Source of the DNA: Megalobrama amblycephala
Lineage: Eukaryota > Chordata > Actinopteri > Cypriniformes > Xenocyprididae
NCBI RefSeq assembly: GCF_018812025.1
Contig: NC_063051.1
Span: forward strand, 3,434,001 to 3,498,000
Direction of reading: 5' to 3'
DNA: 64,000 bases
In this document: piece by piece, positions 1 to 36,524 of the stretch
How the letters are laid out: each line of letters opens with the position of its first letter
Numbering within the stretch: the stretch's first letter is position 1
Position numbers and translations under genes: made by a program
The notes under the pieces: generated by a model
Databases searched by the model: none
What the model saw: only the letters and a program-made list of their open reading frames with translations
What the model was told of the DNA's origin: nothing

Positions 1-165
1 TTCTTCAGTGGAAAAGAAAAGAGATTTTGAAAAAAATACAGTTTAAACATTCTTCAAATGATCTTTTGTGTTCCACAGAAGAAAGTCAGAGCGGTTTGGA
101 AGCACATCAGTGTGAGTAAATGATGTCAGTGGTCAGTTTTGGGTGAACTAACCCTTTAGCAAACA
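1..165. mobile_element. MITE terminus of the GGGTTAGTTCACCC family
   Basis: Contains GGTGAACTAACCCTTTAG at its right end and TTCCACAGAAGAAAGTCA inside, the signature of the repeat also seen at 2483-2735 and 3498-4205. The left end is cut by the window edge. Confidence 0.6.
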
Positions 166-1682
166 CCTCATGTGTGTCGATCACCATCATCATCACCATC
201 ATCATCATCATCAGCAGTATTGAAGGTGTTCTGTTATTGCCGCTTCCTCATCTAGACTCTTCCAGCATTGCGTTGTTCGATCTGCGCTGGTACATATAGT
301 GTTTGTCTGAAATATATCTGTAGATCACTAGAATGTCGTCCAGATGAAGATGACGTATGCATGATGCACACTGTATGTTGCTGTTGTTGGGGAGAAACGG
401 CCTGTTTCTTATTTTAACAGACTTGTTGCTTCTCTTGATCAGAATTGACCCTGTAATGCATTTCCAGATTAATGCGCGTCAATGTCTTTTATTGTCTTTC
501 GGCGTCTCGGTGAAGTCGATGGCTAATCAGTAAACCAGTTTATCGATTGATGTTTCTGCAGAGGCACTGATCAAGCCTCACACATGCATGACTTTAGAAA
601 TGCCATGTTCAGATGTTCGTGGCTCTCGGATATAATGTTAGGATCTGCGGTTCATGTTCATGGAGGATTGCATGTGGACAGTCTTATTTAGCTTGAGATC
701 TGTTATTTATTCAGTCACAGTCGTCCATATGTTACGTTAAATTGAGATGTCACACTTGTGACTTCTTTGTTTCTGTGTCAGGGCTAGAGAATAAGGTAAA
801 ACCTTGAAGAGCTCAAACTAAATGTGAGTGAATCATGGCATCTGAAAGGTCTATTCACGGCGAGATCGACACGTTCATTGGGCTAAATGAAGAATTCACT
901 CCTGTACAACAGATGGCGCTGCTCGACAAATGGAGCGAGAGAAACGCAGTGATGCTGTCATGTGTTGAGGAATATAGAATCTGTGTGTTTGGGTTAGAAA
1001 ATGGGTTTGATCAGCACAGTAGAAGAGAAATCCGTGTTGAGAAGTGTGTAATGTCGTCGAATGACTGCTTCGTCTTTTCTTGTGTGTCGCGGTGCTGTTT
1101 CATTATTATGCAGATTTACTGTAGGCTGCATGTACATAGAGTTGGTGTTCTGGGGTTAAGTATGTCTGTGCCACATGCATTTTCATGCTCAGACTCTCCA
1201 TTTAAAAAAAAATGATGTGAATAGGATCTAATTCCCTGTGATTGTTGAGATGTGATAAATGACTCCCATTGAATAATTCTTGGCTCGTTTGTTCCTCTCA
1301 GCATTGTCAGGTGTATTTATTGTTTGTATGCGGTTCTTCAAAAACGGTGACACACTGTTGCTCCCAAAAACATTTAATGAGCTCACCAAAGTATAACAAA
1401 CTTTTGAGCTCATTAAATCTTTCTGGGAGTGACCGTGTCTTTTTTGCGTTTTCTTCATGATCTCGGCTATATTTTGGTCGTGTGCCTGACTCTCATGCAT
1501 GCTTTATACCGTTATGTACTACTTCAACACTTCTTTTTTTTTTACCACCTGACGAACACCTAAATGGCTGAAATGTTGCTTAATTGATTGGTTGTTAAGG
1601 CAGCGTATGTAGCCGTGTGACGTTCTCTTCTGTTGCTGTGAGTTGTGATGTTTTGTTGACAGTACTCCTGCTCTGGTTGCTT

Positions 1683-1686
<4 letters not shown>

Positions 1687-1729
<43 letters not shown>
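1687..1729. repeat. (TG)n microsatellite
   Basis: Simple repeat in the 5' intron of kdm6a. Confidence 0.95.
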
Positions 1730-1736
<7 letters not shown>

Positions 1737-2482
1737 CATCAGTTTTCTTGTGGTCAGCCGGCTCATAGACTACTAGTGTCCTGCCAAACCAACCTGAGGT
1801 CAGCCGGTGACTTGTGGGGAATGTTGGATCAGCGAGAGTGACGGCCTGCCGTATCTGCGCTGAACACGACCTCAGTCCACACACCAAAGTAAAAGACGTC
1901 ACGCTGCCGTATGAAACGCTTCAACACACGTGACCTGTGTCGTATCACGTGTTTCTCTTATTACCGCTGTGACACGAACGTGGCTTGAGAACATAACGCG
2001 GCTCGGCCATCTGACCTTCGGAGAGCCTCGCTGACCGAAGCGGCTCGCTGTGTCGTCGGGTCTGCAGTGGTTTGAACGTGCATTTGTAGGTAAAAGGAGT
2101 TTTCTATCTGCTGTTGTAGCGAGACATTGTGCCTGTGCCAAACATGATGCAACGCCGTAACCATGTCTTGAACATTGGGGGGACCAAAGGGGGGGTGTGT
2201 GTGTGTGTGTGTGTGTTATTGGTCTTTTTATTTAAAAGAATTAAGTAATTAAAAGATTATAAGGGATTTAAGGGAATAACGAAAAAGAAATAATAATAGT
2301 AAATGTTACAGGTCTATTGTAGTTATGAAGTGATCAATTTAAACTATTTGCAAATAATGTATTTTTAAAAAATATGCACACTTCCATTCTTATGTCTAAT
2401 ATGTAAAAAATGCAAACTGTTTGTCTCGTTACATGCAGAATTACTTGAAGCATGTAAATAATTCACTATTTAAAAGGGACGG

Positions 2483-2735
2483 ATCGCTCCGAATGATCAT
2501 CAGTCCCCCTCATGTCCTTCCAAACCTTTGACTTTCATTCATTTTTCTGTGGAGCACAAAGGAGCACGTTTTGAAGAATCTGTGATTTTGTCCACATAAT
2601 GAAAGTCAAAAGAGTCCAATGTTGTTTGGTTTACTCCATCTGTGTTCTGCTGAAACAGAAAATCGCAGGTTTGAACGACATGACGGCTAGTAAATGATGA
2701 CAGAATGATCGTTATTGTGTGAACTAACGCTTTAA
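2483..2735. mobile_element. MITE, same terminal family as 3498-4205
   Basis: Holds CCCCTCATGTCCTTCCAAAC, a CTGTGGAGCACAAAGGAGC block and a right end GTGAACTAACGCTTTAAC. These are diverged versions of the arms and termini of the neighbouring elements. Non-coding. Confidence 0.6.
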
Positions 2736-3497
2736 CGTCTTCAGCGTCTGAGTGGAAAGTAACAGTCCAGAGGCCTGAACCGTGTCCGTTACCCACCGGC
2801 GCTCGTTTTAACCTAGTTTACACAATGCAGGTGTTATCATCTCATTCCTTGTGCATTAGTCAGACTAATTGAAATGCTAGTGTTTATAGTAATTATTGTT
2901 GCTGTAATCTGCACATTCTCCCTATTTGTGACGGACTGATAATCGATTTGTCTGTTTTTGAGATCATAAGCATCCGCTGATTAACACAAATATAACCCGT
3001 GTCACTGGCAAAATATGGAAACGGATTTGTTGGTCTTTTTTGCTCCCAGTAAATTAAATATTGTGTAAAGTAAGTGTTTGTCATTTAGTAGTTTTGTTGA
3101 TCTCATTTATGATAGAAGAACGACCCCAACCTGTAACTGACATCAGCTGTTTTCATGTGTTAATGCTGTCAGAGTGGTCATGTGCGTTTGTAAGTGTTCA
3201 GAATGTAAAACCTGTTAACTAGATCTGGTTCTGTCTATTCTTCATGGATGTTTAGTGTGTAAACTGATGCGTCTCAGGAAACGACCAAACACCTGCCAGT
3301 TCAGTGAATCTTACTTCATTTGACATTCAGTTTCCTCTTCATGTGTAGAATCATTGGTTCAGAGTGACGGTTGTGCGAGTTGCTCTGATTCGGCCGTCTC
3401 AAACACGTCCAGGTTATTGTGTTCGTGACGAGAGCACATCACGCCCTAAATGTCTTCCGGGGACTTTTTGAGTGACAAGGAAGTCTTCGCGGGTTAA

Positions 3498-4205
3498 TAA
3501 GACCTTCGTTCATCTTCAGAACACAAATTAGGATATTTTTGATGAAATCCAATGGCTCAGTGAGGCCTGCATAGCCAGCAATGACATTTCCTCTCTCAAG
3601 ATCCATTAATGTACTAAAAACATATTTAAATCAGTTCATGTGAGTACAGTGGTTCAATATTAATATTATAAAGCCACGAGAATATTTTTGGTGGACAAAA
3701 AAAAACAAAACACTTTTTTTACAATATCTAGTGATGGCCGATTTCAAAACACTGCTTCAGAGCGTTATGAATCTTTTGAGTCGAATCAGTGATTCAGATC
3801 GCGTATCAAACCACAAAACTGCTGAAATAACGTGACTTTGGCGCTCCAATCCACTGATTTGATTTGTAACGCTCCGAAGCTTCATGAAGCTGTGTTATGA
3901 AATCGGCCGTCACTAGATATTAAGTCATTATTTAGTTTTTTTGACTTTATAATTTAATCACTTTATAATATTAATATTGAACCACTGTACTCACATGAAC
4001 TGATTTAAATATGTTTTTAGTACATTAATGGATCTTGAGAGAGGAAATGCCATTGCTGGCTATGCAGGCCTCACTGAGCCATCGGATTTCATCAAAAATA
4101 TCCTAATTTGTGTTCTGAAGATGAATGAAGGTCTTACGGGTGTGGAACGACATGAGGGAGAGTAATTAATGACAGAATTTTCTTTTTTGGGTGAACTAAC
4201 CCTTT
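3498..4205 (+). mobile_element. Fold-back (palindromic) non-autonomous DNA element
   Basis: Two 176-bp arms, 3498-3673 and 3961-4136, are inverted copies differing at about three positions. Further pairing continues inward (TCTAGTGATGGCCGATTTCA near 3727 against its complement near 3905). The right end continues to CTAACCCTTTAA at 4205, the terminus shared with other copies here. The outer left end is missing. No open frame is present. Confidence 0.85.
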
Positions 4206-4465
4206 AATTATTGATGGGTCGTGATTTTCATTCTCTTAGTGAAATAGAAACATTTCCTGTCTTGATGTTTGTCGTTTGTTTATTGGAGGTTGAAAATGAT
4301 TGACAGGCCGCCATGAAACATGTCATCGGTCAACTCTAGCGATCTGTTGAAAGGCCAACAACTGAAACGCTCAAAGTGCCTTTCTGTTATCCTGGTTCAT
4401 TGGTGTCTTCTGAAATATTAGTGAATTTCTGTTATTTACAGATAAGAATGTGAACATCTAATTAG

Positions 4466-4780
4466 AGCTGCACGATTCTGGATAAATTGAGAATCACAAA
4501 TCAAAATAGCGTACTAGAAGTTCTGTAAACTTTTATCGCTGTACTTCTGTGATAATCTGAATTATGACAGAAATAATGATACTGTGTGGCTGAAAGGACT
4601 GTTTGCGAAGCACATGACTGTCTCTCTGTCTCAGAACGCAGATCTGAATGTTCGCGGTGACAGTAAAAGGTTTAATGGACAGAGCCGGATCATTGTCATG
4701 TAAGAATAAGATCGCGTGTGTGTTTGAATCGAGATCGCCATCTTTTAATAATTTATCATGCTGCTCTATGTAAAATGTGA
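4466..4780. mobile_element. MITE with AGAGCTGCACGATT terminus, copy 1
   Basis: Starts AGAGCTGCACGATTCTGG and ends with TTATCATGCTGCTCTA, giving diverged inverted ends. Shares several internal blocks with 8811-9181, including the start and TTCTGTGATAAT. Non-coding, in a kdm6a intron. Confidence 0.6.
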
Positions 4781-5033
4781 TGTTTGGATTCTCTTAAAAC
4801 ATTAATGTTTACATGAATGTCTCTCGCCGAGACGTGCCGTAACACTGCTGTCCTTACGTTTTTATTTATTATTATTATTATTATTATATCATACATTTTT
4901 ATTAGAAAGTTTAATTATTCATTGGAAGTTCTTATTCGAAATAAAAGAATTCTTTATCCGTTCCTTATTCTTTGTTTTTATTGATCAGTTTGTGTGTGTG
5001 AAGCGGTAAGGTTGAATTTGTTTCCTCACACAG

Positions 5034-29439
<24,406 letters not shown>

Positions 29440-30142
29440 CATTAAGTTGCTCTACATGTGGATAATGTCGCATTACAGGAACTCTACAAACGGTCCATTT
29501 CTGATATTCAGGACAGTCGTGGTCGTCTCTCGCGTGGCTGGAGTCCGTCGCGAGCACACGGGACCGTCGACTCAAGCGGCTGTGTGTGTGTCTATGCAAC
29601 CGGTTTATAACTGCAGCGTGTGGTTATGGCCTGCGGGGAGCGGTAGTGAGCGAACTTCCTCTCTACACCTCTTCCTGAACGGGCGGCTCGCCTCTGCTTC
29701 ACGTGAGAAATTAATCACGAAAACTGGGGAGGAATTATGGGAAACTCGTTTTGTACATAGTGTCTATCACAACTGGCATCGTCACTTACAGACTACTGAC
29801 TCGAGACGTTCTTTTTGTATTTTGTTAACATGCTGAAACCTGAAATCTTTTCCTTGTGTCTCAAGGGTTCGCCTTCACGAAGGAGCGCTAGCCTAGCTTT
29901 TTGTATGGTAGATAGCGATTTTACGACGACTTTGGATGGCAAAATCTACAAAAAAATATTTGTAATGTGAAGAATTAGGTGATATATATAATTTTTTACT
30001 GCTTTTATGTTTTACCTGTCTTGTTATTTTGACACCATGTTCGATATTTTGTTTCTTAGGTAAGAAAAAGGAAAAAATTGTGGAAAAAACATAACAGCCA
30101 AGTCACAAAGAAAAATGGGTTGCACATAGAGTAAGGAATAAA
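29440..30142 (+). other. kdm6a: kdm6a 3' UTR
   Basis: About 700 bp, AT-rich and without repeats, between the stop codon and the first good poly(A) signal. The T-rich tract after the signal fits a cleavage region. The extent is inferred from the signal alone. Confidence 0.7.
30137..30142 (+). terminator. kdm6a: kdm6a poly(A) signal AATAAA
   Basis: Canonical AATAAA, followed within about 20 nt by a GT/T-rich stretch (30150-30180) typical of the downstream element. It lies 698 bp after the stop codon. Confidence 0.75.
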
Positions 30143-31060
30143 GTTTAAATTGTCTGTGTTTTTTCCTTCCTCGTTTGTTTCTAATCCTGATGTACATTTA
30201 CACTATTTATAAATACATATTTATTGCTTGAAGATATTTGTGGATGGAATGCTGTTATTTTTCCCAGAGTACCTGCCATTAAATTTGAAGGAGTTTGGTC
30301 ATTTAAACTACTCCTGCATTTTCTATATAGAATTAAACTGCTTAGTAAGCATTGTACAGAAACTATAAAATTGTTTTATTGTTTGAAGAATGTTTTATGA
30401 GTTATTAAACAAGTTGTCAACATTTTCATGCACTTGTGTTGAGTATGTGAAGATACGTGAAAGTCCTTGTGTTTATGAAAGCATCGCAACACGACGACTC
30501 GTAAAACGTACATTCCCCCATAGCCATTATTTTTTGTTTTTTTGGGGGGGGGGGCAGACCTGCCGAAGGGTTAGCAGTGACGTGTTCGCCAAACTTGAGT
30601 AACGTTTGTTTACACTCATGAGGTCGGTTACTATTGAACGGGCTTTGAAACCTCCAGAAAGGTTAAAGTTCATCAGCCTCTCGTGTCATGTCTTCCACTG
30701 ACAAATATTTACATATGTGCTCGATGTTTACGTCAAACCGCTGACGTCCGGCTTGTCTGCTTGTTAAATGACGCTCTTAATGCATTGCTCCTCGTCGGCT
30801 GAGAAGTCGCTTCAGGAGCCACTCGAAGGCGGTTTCGTCTCTGACGTGTGTTCATGAGCGCATCTCGTGCGTGAAGCTTTCACTGCGTCAGTAATGGCCT
30901 CTATTGCGTAAGAATCCCTTCGTTTCCCCCTTGTTTGTAGTTTTCACAATCTGCTGTTCAGAAGAAACTCATGAGTTTCAGCTTTCCGTTAAATGAACTG
31001 CAGTCAGCAGCCGGAGAGCGTCATCGTCCCGCATGCATCTGCTCCGCTGGAGGCCTGACG

Positions 31061-31108
<48 letters not shown>

Positions 31109-34100
31109 ACACGTATCACAGCAGAGCACGTGAGTTGAAAGAGTTTCTTCTGTTTGGCTCTCAAATGACACATTGCTGATGGACACTGAATGATGATGTC
31201 AGATATTCTCGTTTCACATTGACAAATATCTCCTCAGACAGACTGACCATGTCCAAACTTTATTGAATCATTTACAGACTGACACCGTTAAACATCTCTA
31301 AACGTTCTTCATGACCAAACGCCTCCGTCGGTGTGAAGTGACTCTGAAACCCAGCAGACAATGTAGCTGTAATTTGACAAACACAGATCTCTACACTGTA
31401 TGCCAGGTTCAGAGTCGCATCAGTCCTGTCCCATGCTCCTGTTTGTTTTCCTCCACCATCTGGATTTAGTTGTAATGTTGTAACGTGCCGCTCGATCACA
31501 TCAGACAGACAGACAGACGGCCGTCCGAGACCCAGTAGCCAGATGTAGCTGCTGACGGGCCGACAGGACCTACACTGACTACTGAGCAAAGGATGGACGC
31601 CTCGATGTTGTCGCCTCTGCTGCCTCGCTTCGGTCCCGCAGCCTAGACGGAAGGTAGATAACTTGGTTAACGAGATTGATGTGATTGAATGGACAACACT
31701 GATGCAAATGTCATCTGTCAATGAAAGGAGACGAGTGGAGTTCATGAGATCTGCCTGTGCAGAGAATGCAACCAAAACAGGTGCATTAATCTCAACTGAT
31801 TGTATAATAGCCTGGAAGTGAGATGTGGCCTGGAAAATGAGTTCAAACAGACGCCGCGGCCTCAGGGACTGACCGTGGAAAGTTAAACAGGACGGGAGCG
31901 TTCCCGATTAGGAGCGCTGACTCAGCGTGGAGTACGGCGCACGCGGCTCTGGAACCCTGACGTACACCTATAAACAACTGACCTTGATTATTTCCTAAAT
32001 GTTGAATTATCAGTGATGACGGAAGCTTGTCATCTTGACCTCGTCATGCCGCCCTTCTCGTTTGGTCACATGACTGACGTGTGACGGCTCTATTTCCACT
32101 CGCAGCATCTCCTGTTTCCATGATGTCACATGACACACCAAGTTTCCATGATTTGGCAGGACGAGGGCTGGACGTCAGTGAGCGTGACGCTTCTGTCATC
32201 AGTGCCGTCCGTCAGCAAATGCTTCGTCACACAATCGCACGCTCCTGTGAGGTTAGATGGTGGAGGACGTCCCTCGCTGTCCCTCTCTCGTCTCCTCCTC
32301 CCTAATGACCTGCATGTGACCTGAGGACAGACAGGAAGCGTTTCAGTTTAATGTAAAGAGGGTTTGAGGTCCTTTCGTGTGTCTCTGTCAGTGTGTGACA
32401 GCTGCTCTTGTTGGCTAACTGGAGTGCCGACGTTGCCGTGCGAGTTTCCTTGATTGACGTTCAGGGATTGAGTTTCAGCTCAGTAGTTGTGCACATTTCT
32501 TATCTTACAACTCTGTTTTACTCTGACAGATCTTCACAAACTGCCTATAAGGGCTGCAGTGGTAATGGTGTGTGTCACATTTTAAGATGGCATGTTGAGC
32601 CGTGGTGTCATATTTCACTATAGACAGAGAGGAGCGGAACTGACCAATCAGAGCGCTCGTCCCTGCAGCCCATTCATAAAAGCATGCGTCACCCTTCACC
32701 TACATGCTGCCTCTCTCTCACTTTCCTTCACTGCCGCTGCTGGCGTGCTTCGGCCGTCACCCGCCATTACACAGAGAACAAGGACAAAACACAATGGCGA
32801 CGCTGCAGCCGGTGTCACTGCTGGCAGATGCCGGCTGAAAACTGAAGAAGCCGATGATGAACGTGTGCATGAACATATGAGGAAGCTGCTGTTACTGGTT
32901 GCCATTCCTTTGAAGTTTTCACATAGTTTGCCTGAAAAGAGCCCACATTTTATATGTACCTTAAACTGCATGAAAGATTATTACACCAGATTTTGAGTTT
33001 AGCATGTCCAGTTCATGTTCCTTGAGCTTCATGAGATTGCTAAACGAGTTCGCCTTGATCTTTCCGGTGCGATGGCGAACGCACGATCACGTCCAGCAGC
33101 GGACGAGGCGAGATGCTTCCATCCATCAGGTGGAAGCTGATATTTCACAAACGCAGCGGCACGTGTGTTTCGGAGGGTGTCGGATGCTTTTTCTCATCCG
33201 TGAGGACGGCCTCTTCCCTTTCTGTCCTTTTTCTGTTCCTCGCTTTTCTCTCCTTTCTCTTCTACCCATCTCTCTCTCTCTCTCTCTCTCTCGTCTGACC
33301 CTAAACCTGTTCCTCGCTGGCTATCTTGAGTCCGCAAACAATTGCACAATCGTAACGTGACACGAGATACCTGTTTGAAAACCTCCTGTTTTCCACTCAC
33401 TCAGTTGCTCCTCAAGTGTTTTTTCTCCTCCTTCCCAGCGAGTCCGGTGTGAAGTGTTGGTGTCTTTCAGGGAAGCAGTGCTGGAATTTCACCCTCTCAC
33501 CCTGTGAAAGCATGAAGAAGCAGGTTAAGGTTAGTCTTTGTCGGCATCCATCTTGAGTTTAATGAGTAATCTGCTTCAAAGGGCTGCCGGTGAGGCAGGT
33601 GCCGTCAGACCCGACCGCTATCAGTCCACAAGCACACTCCTGTTTTCGTTTTGTTTGCTTCACATTACCTACTTTATCACATTCCTCCATTTTTCCATCA
33701 CAAAAATGTGCCACAAGTCACATTGTACTTGCCTGGCACAATAAAACCATGATGACATTGCAAAATGTAGTACTTACATTCCAGTCCAGCGGAAACCTCT
33801 CGCCTGCCCCTTTATATCTCCAACTTTTTCTTCTTTTCCTTCATTCCTGTCCTCCAGCTTCCCCTTATTCCTGTCCTGATCCGTTCTTCTCTCCCCTTTT
33901 TACTCCCACGCTGTAATCGAGTCACATGTTGCCGGTCTGGCCCCTTTAAAGAGAGGCGGGAGCTCGGGTGGGCGGCACCGCTCGATTCTGACCTATCGTG
34001 TCAGCGGGGCGGGGCTTACTGTGGCATTTTTCTCAATGGGAAGGTCAGAGATGCCATTCATTGAGACACAAAGGAATGTCATTTGCTGTAGCTGTGCTGG

Positions 34101-34251
34101 AGAAACCACTGGTATATAAATGAGATGAGAATTATAATAGTATTCAAATAAATTAGGCAGATTAGTAATAATTGCAGTACAAAACATGCCAATTCATTAG
34201 AATGAGACATTGAGTTCTAGAACATCCAGTCTTTCCAATGCAATCCCACTC

Positions 34252-34255
<4 letters not shown>

Positions 34256-34321
<66 letters not shown>
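34256..34321. repeat. (CA)n microsatellite
   Basis: About 33 CA units, uninterrupted. Confidence 0.97.
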
Positions 34322-34325
<4 letters not shown>

Positions 34326-35517
34326 GCCTGTCTGTCAATCTGATCCACTAAATCAGGTTTTCAGCAACATTTTTGTATTATGTAGAAACTGTGTTATAAC
34401 AGCAACAGGACGCTTGAGGTGGTGTAATATATTCTGACAGCCTTCAGCTACAGTCACTCACAATTTAATGCTTAAACATCTACAGTTTATACATTTCAGA
34501 TCCGCCTCACATGTGTTTAAGGTCAGGATAAGCGCTGCTGTAGACTGCAGTTCTAGTTAAACTAGTTCATGATGGTTTTCCTGAATGATTCTGGCGTAGC
34601 GCCTACAAAGTGTCTCCTATGATTTCATACTAATGGATGCTTCATTACAGAGTCTCTAAATGATTTTCTTCGACTGCTCCTGTAAATCCATGATTCTCTG
34701 TGTGGGCGACAGCGTCTGTGTATGTTTTTGCAAAATATATTTATGAAGATGCACTCAAATGCATAGTATGGGCTAATGAACGTCTAGTATGACCAAAAGC
34801 TTTTATTATTGGTTAGTGGTAAATATAATAATTTGAATTGCTTGTATCTGAATGATGATGTTTGCTTCATTTGGGTCAGTCTATCAAAAGTGCAGCAGTT
34901 TTTTCACTAAGCATGTGTCCTATGATTCTTCAGCTAGTGTAAGTAGATATCTAAACACTTGTCTGGTGTTTTTCACACTGATGGGTTCTTCAGCTCACTA
35001 GAGCTTGATTTCTACTGGATGAATCTGTTCAAACATGTTCAGTCAATCAAAAGAGTCAAACATTCATCATGAGTGTTGCCATATCTAGCATTAACTTCTA
35101 TTAATGCATTGAGGCCATAGAATGTTTTAAGCTGATTTACAGTTATTGTAGTCTAACAATAAGCAAATGTCACAGCGGTAAAAATGCAGCAATCATTTTG
35201 ATCAGGTGTTTCTAGGACCTGATTAAACTGTAATGATGGAGTTGACTCCTTTTGATACAGGAAATATAAACGCAATTACTTAAAATCATATAAAAATATA
35301 TAACACACCAAATGAAAGACCTTCAGGACGAGGACAGGCTGTAATTGTGGCTGATTTAATAAATGTTTTCATACATACCTAACTGCGAGGATAAGTAGGG
35401 AAGCGTCTGTAAAACCATATTTTTACAGCGAACCGTTTCTTTCTGACAGAAAGTCTCTAGTTCTCATTAGTAGGTTGTAAGTTGCGCTGGACATTAGCTA
35501 GAATATTTTAGGCGACA

Positions 35518-35620
35518 TATGCGCGTCCACGCTCGCGACACAATCGAACCCGACAAAATACAGCGCGCGACCGTGTTCTCGCGGCGCGCCTCCATCGCGA
35601 CTTTCCAGCAACGGCGAGTT
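35518..35620. promoter_or_regulatory. CpG-dense patch, possible promoter or island
   Basis: Roughly 100 bp with many CpGs (for example GCGCGCGACCGTG and GCGGCGCGCC) in a CpG-poor, AT-rich region. No first exon or TATA box was identified beside it. It could be an unmethylated regulatory island or part of an unrecognised element. Confidence 0.35.
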
Positions 35621-36371
35621 CAACACAACCTCTAAATCTCTGCTTTATCAGCCATGAGCCCGTGTGTGCATGTCGAGTCCATCGACGGTTTTGATCATCA
35701 ACAGTAATGATGTAACGTTAGCCTACGGAAGATCTGAACGACAAACGGAATGAAATGAACATTCACCTCTGCTGCTTTACCTTCATTGACGTGAACGCGA
35801 CTGTTTCCCCTCGAACTTCTGCTGCTGAAACTAGAGAGAGAGAAAAACACGAGTTTAAAGTCCTGCAGCAGCGCGCGCGCACAGTCTCATTACATATTCA
35901 TGTTTCTTATATACATATATATATTCTGTATGTCATCTGGAGTGATTTCTGGAGCTCTCGGATCATCAGAGTTTGGGTCTTCAGCTGTAAGACAGTGTTT
36001 CTGATTGTGAAGTTACAGAATCACATCACCTGCTGCACTTCCCAGAAATCAGATTTTTCTTTCTCTTGCATCGTTTTCTGTTCCTGACTCTGGAATCACA
36101 GACTTCATGAAGTCTCAGGTTGAGTGATGCACACGGTGTCATGACTGAATCCATCTCACACACACAAAAACAAAGATCTTACCTGAGACATCAGCACTAA
36201 CACATATCATCCCATTTACTTTCCATATTTTTCTTCTTCCTTTCACTGCCCTCTATTTTTCATTTTTTCTTTTTCTCTTGTCATCCTTTACTGGCATGAT
36301 CTGTAGTGAGCTGCGTTCTACATGCAGACGTATTTCTCACCATGATATAAAATCACTTGTTCTGTCAAGCG

Positions 36372-36407
<36 letters not shown>

Positions 36408-36466
36408 CACACAAGTGATCAATCGGCAGGCAGTGAACAGGCTTAACTCCATATACCTCTCCACCC

Positions 36467-36472
<6 letters not shown>

Positions 36473-36522
<50 letters not shown>
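36473..36522. repeat. (TG)n microsatellite
   Basis: Uninterrupted TG repeat. A CT tract lies about 80 bp before it (36371-36402). Confidence 0.95.

Positions 36523-36524
<2 letters not shown>

Larger units (their letters stand above)
1..5033 (+). other. kdm6a upstream intron, no exon recognised
   Basis: Non-coding sequence upstream of the first recognised kdm6a exon. It contains the terminus of a GGGTTAGTTCACCC-type MITE (1-165), a (TG)n tract at 1687-1729, a TG tract at 2196-2217, a MITE at 2483-2735, a fold-back element at 3498-4205, another MITE at 4466-4780 and an ATT tract at 4862-4887. I looked for the missing UTX N-terminal exon(s) and did not see them. A 126-codon open frame at 835-1215 resembles nothing I know. 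Confidence 0.7.

Noticed and set aside
835..1215. 126-codon open frame starting MASERSIHGEIDTF
   Set aside because: No resemblance to the UTX N-terminus or any family I know, no clear splice context, and later part low in complexity. Treated as chance.
32592..33360. Overlapping open frames on both strands
   Set aside because: Short, without recognisable domains or codon signal, and partly CT-repeat derived.
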